From the NCBI GenBank assembly GCA_031424795.1, contig JANPIC010000019.1, forward strand, positions 1 through 5,510: DNA of 5,510 nt, given 5' to 3'. Shown here piece by piece: positions 1 to 5,510 of this stretch. Below the pieces are notes generated by a model. That model did no database searches. It was not told the origin of the DNA and saw only the letters and a list, made by a program, of their open reading frames with translations. The stretch's first letter is position 1. Each line of letters starts with the position of its first letter. Source of the DNA: Aalborgiella sp031424795. GTDB taxonomy: Bacteria; Pseudomonadota; Gammaproteobacteria; Burkholderiales; Burkholderiaceae_C. The translations under genes and the position numbers were made by a program.

Positions 1-1644
1 AATGGATTTGTACCATTTCCTCCAGAGTTCGCCGCGCGCTACCGTGAAAAAGGCTATTGGCAAGACAACTCATTAGCGCAAGAATTTGAAGCTGTTTATA
101 AACGCTTCGCAGACCGCACCGTCATTGTGGATGGTGACAAAGCATTTACCTATGCCCAGTTAGACACCATAACGACAAATTTGGCCTTGAATTTACTTGA
201 AATCGGTCTCAAGCCCTTGGATCGCGTTGTACCCGTTTTGCCCAATGTGCACGAGTTTGTGCTGTTGTACTTTGCATTGCAAAAGCTGGGCGCTATACCG
301 ATCGCCGCTTTGGTGACTCACCGTTATGCAGAGATCAGCCAGTTTGTGAACCTGTCAGGTGCGACCACCTGTGTTTATCCCGAGACCTCGGGTGACTTCA
401 GCTTTTCGCCCATCATTGACCGTATAGCAACTGAGAATGCATCGTTGAAAATTCGCATCGTATTAGGCAACGCCAAGGCGGGGGAGCATTCGCTGCGCGA
501 GTTGATTGACAGGCCTGCGACCTTGCCTGTGTCACGTTTGGCTGAGATCCGTATCGACCCCACCGATCCCTGCATTTTTCAGCTATCCGGGGGAACCACC
601 GGTATTCCAAAGTTGATTCCGCGCACCAACAACGATTATGCCTACAACTCTAAAGTGGCGGCATCCGTATGTGAGGTGGACGCGGAATCAGTGCTGCTGC
701 TGGTGCTGCCCATTGCCCATAATTTGCCGCTGGCTTGTCCAGGCATTCAGGGCTTTATGTTCAACGGGGCCAAGGTGGTGGTGCACGCTAACACCCGTCC
801 TGCCGAGATGTTTGCGTTGATTCAAAAGCACAAGGTCACGCATTTGAAAGTCGTGCCGGCGTTGCTAATCCGCCTGATCAATGACCCATCGGTAGGGGAC
901 TATGACCTCTCCAGCCTCAAATTAATTCAAAGTGGCGGTCAACGCATGCAACCCGAAGTACGTGCCAAAACCCGCGCGCTGATTCCGGGTGTGTTTGTGC
1001 AAGAGAACTTTGGCATGTCCGAAGGAATGCTGATGTTTGTGCGCGCTACTGATCCTGAAGAAGTCAAGTTAGAGACCTGCGGACGTCCGGTATGCGAAGA
1101 CGACGAGGTCAAGCTGATGGATGAAGACGACCGCGAAGTGCCCATGGGTGAAGTCGGAGAATTCACCGTGCGAGGCCCCTACACCTTGCGTGGCTATTTC
1201 GGTGTGCCTGAGTACAACGCCAAGCAGTTTACCTCCGATGGTTTCTACCGCTCGGGCGACCTGATGCGCATGCACCCCTCGGGTAACTACGTGGTTGAAG
1301 GCCGCAAAAAAGATTTGATCAACCGGGGTGGCGAGAAGATCAGCGCTGAAGAAGTAGAAAACCTCATTCTGATGCACTCTGCCGTGCAAAACGTGGCTTG
1401 TGTGCCCATGCCAGATGCCAATATGGGCGAGAAGATGTGCGCGTTTGTGATTTTGAAAGCCGGTCAATCGTTGCAGCTTAAAGCCTTGGTCGATTTTTTG
1501 ATGACCAAAGAAATCGCCAAATTCAAACTACCCGAGCGGCTTGAAGTGCTGGCCGACTTTCCGGTATCCACCTTTGGCAAAGTTTCCAAAAAAGCATTAG
1601 GCGAGTTGGTCGCCAGCAAGCTTCAAGCCGAAGCTGCGGCTTAA
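1..1644 (+). CDS. Aryl-acid adenylating ligase (EntE/DhbE family, salicylate-type pocket), 5' end outside window
   Basis: Member of the ANL adenylation superfamily that activates an aryl carboxylic acid with ATP to an aryl-AMP, usually passed to CoA or a carrier protein; expected to be cytoplasmic. The frame is open from base 1 (547 residues visible). The EntE-like N-terminal motif FAARYREKGYW is encoded near bases 28-60, so the true start lies a few codons upstream and a GTG at 127 is not the start. Visible motifs, numbered in this fragment: phosphate-binding loop SGGTTGIPK (about 196-204), aryl-pocket segment AHNLPLACPG (239-248), FGMSEG (337-342), YRSGDL (416-421), hinge GRKKDLINRGGEK (434-446) and catalytic Lys527 in FGKVSKK. 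Relative to DhbE (from memory), pocket Ser240 is Cys246 and Val337 is Leu344, as in salicylate-activating relatives. There is no carrier-protein domain, and the following genes are catabolic rather than siderophore genes. The family call is firm; the exact substrate (salicylate, anthranilate, other) is inferred. Confidence 0.93.
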   Translation, partial: NGFVPFPPEFAARYREKGYWQDNSLAQEFEAVYKRFADRTVIVDGDKAFTYAQLDTITTNLALNLLEIGLKPLDRVVPVLPNVHEFVLLYFALQKLGAIPIAALVTHRYAEISQFVNLSGATTCVYPETSGDFSFSPIIDRIATENASLKIRIVLGNAKAGEHSLRELIDRPATLPVSRLAEIRIDPTDPCIFQLSGGTTGIPKLIPRTNNDYAYNSKVAASVCEVDAESVLLLVLPIAHNLPLACPGIQGFMFNGAKVVVHANTRPAEMFALIQKHKVTHLKVVPALLIRLINDPSVGDYDLSSLKLIQSGGQRMQPEVRAKTRALIPGVFVQENFGMSEGMLMFVRATDPEEVKLETCGRPVCEDDEVKLMDEDDREVPMGEVGEFTVRGPYTLRGYFGVPEYNAKQFTSDGFYRSGDLMRMHPSGNYVVEGRKKDLINRGGEKISAEEVENLILMHSAVQNVACVPMPDANMGEKMCAFVILKAGQSLQLKALVDFLMTKEIAKFKLPERLEVLADFPVSTFGKVSKKALGELVASKLQAEAAA

Positions 1645-1677
1645 CTCTTTCAACATTTCAAACAAAGTATTCAAAAT

Positions 1678-2520
1678 ATGCGAATCATAGACCTGCATTG
1701 CTACCCCGGCACCCAAACCTGGATCGACTCCCAAGGCCCCTATCCTGAGGCCTTGGCCACCTATTGGAAGCGCGATTGGGTGGCCAAGTCGGAAGACGAC
1801 GTGATTGCTGAATTTACCACTGCAGGTGTAGACGCTTGCTTGGTCGCACTGGATTTGGAAACCACCGTTGCCACACCTCCGTGCACCAACGAATACGTGC
1901 ATGACATGTGGAAGCGCCACCCCCAGCGGGTCATTCAGTGTTGGGGGGCTGTGGAGCCCGCCAAAGGCGAAATTGCCATTCGACAAGCTGAGAAGGCGGT
2001 GAAGGAGTTGGGCTTCATTGGTTTTCACTTTCACCCTATCATGCAGCACTTTGCGGTGAATGATCGCCGTCACTACGACCTGTTTGAAGTCATCAACGGC
2101 TTGGGTGCTGCGGTCATGATTGACGTGGGCACCACCGGCATGGGGGCAGGCATGCCGGGCGGCAACGGCGCGCGGGTGCGCCATGCGCACCCTTCGCATA
2201 TTGACGATTTGGCAGCGGATTTCCCCAACCTCAAAATCATCATGGCGCATCCCGGCTGGCCATGGGTGGAAGAGACTACCGCTGTGGCTCTGCATAAGGG
2301 TAATGTGTATTGGGAAATGTCCGGCTGGGCACCTAAACACTTTCCGGGTAACTTAAAAGTGGACATTCGTGGGCGTTTGCAAGACAAAATCATGTTTGGT
2401 AGTGACTATCCCAGTCTGCCCTACGAGCGTATTTTGCGCGAGTGGAACGAGCTGGGCTACAAACCTGAAGTGATGGAAAAAATCATGCACAGCAACGCCG
2501 AACGCGTGTTGGGTTTGTGA
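1678..2520 (+). CDS. Amidohydrolase-2 family TIM-barrel protein with atypical metal site
   Basis: A 280-residue protein of the Amidohydro_2 family (COG2159-like, related to ACMSD decarboxylase and LigI lactonase), whose members hydrolyse, hydrate or decarboxylate small carboxylated compounds. Family marks are the N-terminal strand MRIIDLHCYP, GFHFHP (115-120), GTTGMGAGMPGG (151-162), AHPGWPW (190-196), EMSGWAPKHFP (213-223) and C-terminal GSDYP (241-245). Length is normal, so it looks intact. Two residues differ from the usual metal ligands: the HxH motif reads His7-Cys-Tyr9, and the strand that normally carries an HTG-type histidine has Asp149. His191 and Asp243 are kept. The gene may therefore bind metal differently or, like LigI, work without metal. 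It starts at ATG 33 bases after the ligase, in the same frame, with no obvious Shine-Dalgarno sequence. Context suggests a role in aromatic-acid breakdown, perhaps ring opening or decarboxylation; the reaction is unknown. Confidence 0.88.
   Translation: MRIIDLHCYPGTQTWIDSQGPYPEALATYWKRDWVAKSEDDVIAEFTTAGVDACLVALDLETTVATPPCTNEYVHDMWKRHPQRVIQCWGAVEPAKGEIAIRQAEKAVKELGFIGFHFHPIMQHFAVNDRRHYDLFEVINGLGAAVMIDVGTTGMGAGMPGGNGARVRHAHPSHIDDLAADFPNLKIIMAHPGWPWVEETTAVALHKGNVYWEMSGWAPKHFPGNLKVDIRGRLQDKIMFGSDYPSLPYERILREWNELGYKPEVMEKIMHSNAERVLGL
2174..2192. repeat. Perfect short inverted repeat inside the amidohydrolase gene
   Basis: Two 8-base arms, GGGTGCGC and GCGCACCC, are exact reverse complements around a 3-base CAT loop. 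They could form a strong GC-rich hairpin in the mRNA. The repeat lies in codons for the RVRHAHP segment and no T-run follows, so it is not a normal terminator. It may be only a by-product of Arg/His codon choice. Confidence 0.4.
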
Positions 2521-3740
2521 TGCAGCTTACGCTCAAGGACGCATACCTTTGCGACGGGGTGCGCACGCCCATTGGCCGTTACGGTGGCGCGCTGTCAGGC
2601 ATCCGCACGGATGACCTAGGTGCCTTGCCCATCAAGGCGCTGATGGCGCGCCACCCCAGCTTGGACTGGGATCAGTTGGAGGAGGTGTACTGCGGCTGCG
2701 TCAACCAAGCTGGCGAAGACAACCGCAATGTGGCGCGTATGAGTGCTTTGCTGGCGGGACTGCCTGTTACCGTGGCGGCTGCAACGGTGAACCGCCTGTG
2801 TGGTTCTGGGCTGGAGGCCATTGCCAGTGCGGCACGTGGTATTGCCTGCGGACAACTGGATTTGGCTTTGGCCGGCGGTGTAGAGAGTATGAGCCGCGCA
2901 CCCTTGGTCATGCCCAAGGCAACCATGGCGTTCTCACGGCATACGGAGATTCACGACTCCACCATTGGCTGGCGGTTTGTGAACCCTGAAATGCAACGTC
3001 TCTACGGCATTGACGCCATGGGAGAAACGGCTGAAAACGTAGCCCAAGAGTACGGCATCAGCCGCGAAGACCAAGACGCTTTTGCGTTACGTAGCCAGCA
3101 ACGTGCAGCACGTGCGCAAAGCACAGGTGTGCTTGCCAACGAGATCGTTGCCGTGTCTGTACCCAGCGGTAAAAAAGGCGAGTTCAAAGCGGTGACCCAG
3201 GACGAGCACCCACGCGCCGACACCACCTTGGACAGTCTAGCCAGACTTAAACCCGCTTTTCGCACAGGTGGTACCGTCACAGCGGGCAATGCATCAGGGG
3301 TAAACGATGGCGCAGCAGCCATGCTCTTGGCTAGCGAAGCAGGAGCTGCACGCCATGGCCTGAAGCCACTGGCACGCGTGATCGGTTTTGCCACCGCAGG
3401 CGTAGCGCCACGTGTGATGGGCTTTGGTCCCACACCTGCCGTACAAAAACTGCTGGCCCAAACAGGGCTGCGCATTGGCGACTTTGATGTGGTGGAACTC
3501 AATGAAGCCTTTGCAGCGCAGGGATTGGCGGTGTTGCGCGCGTTGGGGCTACCAGACGATGGCGAGCATGTGAATCCCAACGGCGGTGCTATTGCCTACG
3601 GGCATCCGCTGGGCATGTCGGGCGTGCGCCTAGCCCTTACGGCCATGCGGCAGCTGGAACGTACTGGCGGCAAGCGTGCCTTGATGACCATGTGCATAGG
3701 TGTAGGGCAGGGCATCGCCTTGGCCATAGAGCGTGTTTGA
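2520..3740 (+). CDS. Thiolase, beta-ketoadipyl-CoA (PcaF/PaaJ) type
   Basis: Thiolase that cleaves a 3-oxoacyl-CoA with CoA; the closest recognisable type is 3-oxoadipyl-CoA thiolase, which yields succinyl-CoA and acetyl-CoA. Numbering is from the ATG at 2520 (406 residues, a normal length). The N-terminus has CDGVRTPIGRYGGAL and the subfamily stretch NQAGEDNRNVARM. The nucleophile Cys94 lies in NRLCGSG, followed by GGVESMSRAP (119-128), IGWRFVNP (149-156, typical of PcaF/PaaJ), NEAF (328-331), His362 in YGHPLGMSG and Cys392 in CIGVGQG. All three catalytic residues are present. The ATG overlaps the stop of the preceding gene by one base (TGATG), which suggests translational coupling; a GTG at 2517 is an alternative start that adds one residue. 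A generic acetyl-CoA acetyltransferase name is possible, but the motifs favour a dicarboxylic 3-oxoacyl-CoA, fitting the end of an aromatic catabolic route. Confidence 0.95.
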   Translation: MQLTLKDAYLCDGVRTPIGRYGGALSGIRTDDLGALPIKALMARHPSLDWDQLEEVYCGCVNQAGEDNRNVARMSALLAGLPVTVAAATVNRLCGSGLEAIASAARGIACGQLDLALAGGVESMSRAPLVMPKATMAFSRHTEIHDSTIGWRFVNPEMQRLYGIDAMGETAENVAQEYGISREDQDAFALRSQQRAARAQSTGVLANEIVAVSVPSGKKGEFKAVTQDEHPRADTTLDSLARLKPAFRTGGTVTAGNASGVNDGAAAMLLASEAGAARHGLKPLARVIGFATAGVAPRVMGFGPTPAVQKLLAQTGLRIGDFDVVELNEAFAAQGLAVLRALGLPDDGEHVNPNGGAIAYGHPLGMSGVRLALTAMRQLERTGGKRALMTMCIGVGQGIALAIERV

Positions 3741-3762
3741 ACGAAAGTGATGAACCCCGAAT

Positions 3763-4536
3763 ATGAGTGAAATATTGCTGGAAGTGCGACCCCAAGCGGG
3801 CGTTGCCCTGTTGCGGCTCAATCGTCCGGATGTGCTGAATGCATTGAATTTGCAATTGCGGCGCGACTTGGCCGCGGCATTCACCCGCTTGGATGCTGAT
3901 CCGCAAGTGCGCGTCGTCATCCTTGCTGGTAGTGAGCGTGCTTTTTGCGCCGGTGCGGATTTGAACGAGTATGTGGATGCCAGTCCACCGGAGATCATTG
4001 GCCGACATATGGATCAACTCTGGGGTGCGATCAGTGGCTGCCGTAAACCGGTGATTGCCGCCGTTCGCGGTCATGCGCTGGGCGGCGGCTGTGAGCTGGC
4101 CATGCATGCAGACATCATCATCGCGGGTGAACGTGCACGTTTTGGTCAGCCCGAAGTCAAGATCGGCATCATGCCTGGTGGTGGTGCAACCCAACGCCTC
4201 ACGCGGGCAGTAGGCAAGTTTACAGCCATGAAAATTTTGCTGTGTGGTGAGCCTTTTGATGCCGTCACTGCATTGGCCATGGGGCTGGCAAGTGAGGTGG
4301 TGCTCGATACCGAAGTAGAGGCACGCGCCCTGCAACTGGCGGTACAACTGGCAGCATTACCCGCCATGTCATTGCAGTTCATCAAAGAAGCCGTTATCGA
4401 GGGCATGAATTTTCCCTTAGACCAAGGCCTGCAGTTCGAGCGAAAATCGTTTCAGCTGCTGTTCTCTACAGCTGACAAAACCGAAGGGATTCGCGCAAGG
4501 TTGGAAAAGCGAAATCCGCAATTTGGTTCGCCATGA
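3763..4536 (+). CDS. Enoyl-CoA hydratase/crotonase family (PaaF-like)
   Basis: A 257-residue crotonase expected to add water across a 2,3-enoyl-CoA to give a 3-hydroxyacyl-CoA. Motifs in order: LNRPDVLNALN (19-29), first oxyanion-hole segment AFCAGADLNEY (60-70), second segment ALGGGCELAMHAD (105-117), then FGQPEVKIGIMPGGGATQRL (127-146), and the C-terminal EKRNPQF typical of true hydratases. Glu111 and Glu131 match the two catalytic glutamates of rat crotonase (144 and 164) with the same spacing of 20, which favours hydratase activity over isomerase or hydrolase variants lacking one of them. Overall layout resembles E. coli PaaF, which acts in phenylacetate degradation. The start is 22 bases after the thiolase with only a weak ribosome-binding signal; an ATG at 3750 is out of frame and stops after six codons. 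No 3-hydroxyacyl-CoA dehydrogenase, the expected partner between this enzyme and the thiolase, is in the window. Confidence 0.95.
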   Translation: MSEILLEVRPQAGVALLRLNRPDVLNALNLQLRRDLAAAFTRLDADPQVRVVILAGSERAFCAGADLNEYVDASPPEIIGRHMDQLWGAISGCRKPVIAAVRGHALGGGCELAMHADIIIAGERARFGQPEVKIGIMPGGGATQRLTRAVGKFTAMKILLCGEPFDAVTALAMGLASEVVLDTEVEARALQLAVQLAALPAMSLQFIKEAVIEGMNFPLDQGLQFERKSFQLLFSTADKTEGIRARLEKRNPQFGSP

Positions 4537-5471
4537 GCGATATGCCAATGACTCCCGATTTTGCTGGCGCTGTGCCGATAGATGCACTGGTTTATGTTCC
4601 TTCGCAGGTGCCCAACGCCCTTCATTCAGAACTGGTAAGGTTAGGCAGGGTTGTCGCCCCACCACCAACAGAAGCGCTTTACACCCCGTTGAGCGAGTTC
4701 GAACCCTATGCGGACGTGCGGGTTCAGCGTGATGTGGCGTATGGGCCAGATGCACGGAATCTACTGGATGTTTTTACGCCAGAGAACGGCCAAACCAATC
4801 GTCCTGTGCTGGTGTTTGTGCACGGCGGGGCATTTATTCGCGGAGACAGACGCTTTGGCAACAGTCCGTTCAATGACAATATTGCTGTCTGGGCTGCTCG
4901 GCAAGGCTTTCTGGGCATCAATATGACCTACCGACTTGCGCCTGCGCATGGTTGGCCGGCTGCGCAGCATGATATTCGGTTTGCATTGGCGTGGCTGCGG
5001 GCGAATGCGCATCTGCTTGGTGCAGACATCAATCGCATTGTTTTGATGGGGCATTCTGCAGGTGCGGCGCATGTGGCGCAGTATTTGGCATTTCCAGAGT
5101 TTCACGTGGCTTCTAGCAGTGGTATCGCCAGCGCAGTCATGTTGTCAGGTATTTTTGATCCCTCTACCGCTAAGGTCAACCCCCCTTTACAGGCTTATTT
5201 TGGTTCCGATGAATCGTTATATTCAGCTCGGTCAGCTGTGCCTGGCCTTACTGCAACAGACGTGCCTATGCTGTTGGCCTTTGCAGAGTTAGATCCACCA
5301 GATTTTCATGTTCAAAGCCAGCAATTGCACGCTGCTTTATGCAAAGCGGGTAAGCCATTTCGCCTTTACCAGATGATGGGGCACAGCCACATGTCTGAAA
5401 TATTTTCGATCAATACATCTGACAATGCACTATCAACCCTAATCAAGGACTTCCTTGTAAATACGGTTTAG
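4533..5471 (+). CDS. Alpha/beta-hydrolase, HGG/GHSAG esterase (BD-FAE/HSL-like)
   Basis: A 312-residue serine hydrolase of the alpha/beta-hydrolase fold that may cleave an ester, thioester or formamide. Features: about 65 residues before the core; oxyanion-hole motif VFVHGGAF (94-101); YRLAPAHGWPAAQHD (133-147), typical of HSL/BD-FAE esterases; nucleophile Ser175 in GHSAG; probable acid Asp254 in AELDPPD; and catalytic histidine in GHSHMSE (His284 or His286). The full triad is present. There is no signal peptide or membrane segment, so it is probably cytoplasmic. Its ATG overlaps the hydratase stop by four bases (ATGA), suggesting translational coupling and a shared function. Possible roles, all inferred: releasing the aryl acid from an ester, arylformamidase-like release in tryptophan breakdown to anthranilate, or hydrolysis of a pathway intermediate. 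By eye its 3' third is more AT-rich than the upstream genes. Confidence 0.92.
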   Translation: MSDMPMTPDFAGAVPIDALVYVPSQVPNALHSELVRLGRVVAPPPTEALYTPLSEFEPYADVRVQRDVAYGPDARNLLDVFTPENGQTNRPVLVFVHGGAFIRGDRRFGNSPFNDNIAVWAARQGFLGINMTYRLAPAHGWPAAQHDIRFALAWLRANAHLLGADINRIVLMGHSAGAAHVAQYLAFPEFHVASSSGIASAVMLSGIFDPSTAKVNPPLQAYFGSDESLYSARSAVPGLTATDVPMLLAFAELDPPDFHVQSQQLHAALCKAGKPFRLYQMMGHSHMSEIFSINTSDNALSTLIKDFLVNTV

Positions 5472-5510
5472 TTTGACTTAAAGCTAGGTAAAACTAACAC
5501 CTTTGATAAC
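5472..5510. other. Non-coding tail after the last gene, no recognised signal
   Basis: The 39 bases after the hydrolase stop are AT-rich. No stable inverted repeat with a T-run, start codon with ribosome-binding site, or promoter pair is convincing here. Whether the operon ends here or continues cannot be decided from the window. Confidence 0.5.

Noticed and set aside
127..129. GTG at 127 as the start of the ligase
   Set aside because: The frame is open back to base 1 and encodes the conserved EntE-type N-terminus (FAARYREKGYW), so the gene begins upstream of the window.
690..710. CTG/GTG-rich short repeat in the ligase gene
   Set aside because: It simply encodes a Leu/Val-rich beta strand; not a tandem repeat with any further structure.
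1..1644. Siderophore biosynthesis gene (entE/dhbE)
   Set aside because: No isochorismatase, carrier protein, NRPS or iron-uptake gene follows; the downstream genes are beta-oxidation and hydrolase genes, and the pocket residues do not fit 2,3-dihydroxybenzoate.
1597..2340. Long antisense open frame (247 codons) opposite the amidohydrolase
   Set aside because: Its translation shows no recognisable domain, and it mirrors a well-supported + strand gene; it is explained by codon bias.
3637..4347. Long antisense open frame (236 codons) opposite the thiolase end and hydratase
   Set aside because: It is opposite two genes with intact catalytic motifs, spans their junction and has no domain of its own.
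5472..5510. Possible terminator after the last gene
   Set aside because: No convincing stem-loop plus T-run was found in the 39 bases available.
1..5510. CRISPR array, tRNA/rRNA genes, insertion sequence ends or phage genes
   Set aside because: No repeat-spacer pattern, RNA gene, transposase or terminal inverted repeat was seen; the window is almost fully occupied by five metabolic genes.

Overview
The window carries five closely packed genes, all on the + strand, with almost no non-coding DNA. By eye the base composition is moderately GC-rich (mid-fifties percent, an estimate and not a computed value). The protein sequences look proteobacterial, most likely betaproteobacterial (Burkholderiales/Comamonadaceae-like). 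That placement is inferred from protein style and gene set; no rRNA or other marker is present to prove it.

Layout: (1) 1-1644, an EntE/DhbE-type aryl-acid adenylating ligase whose first few codons lie upstream of the window; (2) 1678-2520, an amidohydrolase-2 (ACMSD/LigI-like TIM barrel) protein with substitutions at two expected metal-ligand positions; (3) 2520-3740, a thiolase of the PcaF/PaaJ beta-ketoadipyl-CoA type; (4) 3763-4536, a PaaF-like enoyl-CoA hydratase with both catalytic glutamates; (5) 4533-5471, an alpha/beta-hydrolase of the HGG/GHSAG esterase family. Genes 2/3 overlap by one base (TGATG) and genes 4/5 by four (ATGA). The other gaps are 33 and 22 bases, so this reads as one operon. 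The last 39 bases hold no recognisable gene or terminator, and no promoter is visible because the operon begins upstream.

How the genes may work together: an aryl acid is activated by adenylation (probably on the way to a CoA thioester), the ring is opened or modified by enzymes partly outside this window, and the resulting dicarboxylyl-CoA chain is hydrated and cleaved by thiolysis to central metabolites. Automatic annotation would tend to call the first gene a siderophore enzyme (2,3-dihydroxybenzoate-AMP ligase). Its neighbours are catabolic, and two substrate-pocket positions (Cys and Leu, where 2,3-dihydroxybenzoate enzymes have Ser and Val) match salicylate-type ligases. The most interesting reading is a CoA-dependent degradation pathway for salicylate, anthranilate or a similar 2-substituted benzoate, in which the atypical amidohydrolase does a step that has not been assigned. 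The pathway assignment is inference; the individual family calls are well supported by motifs.
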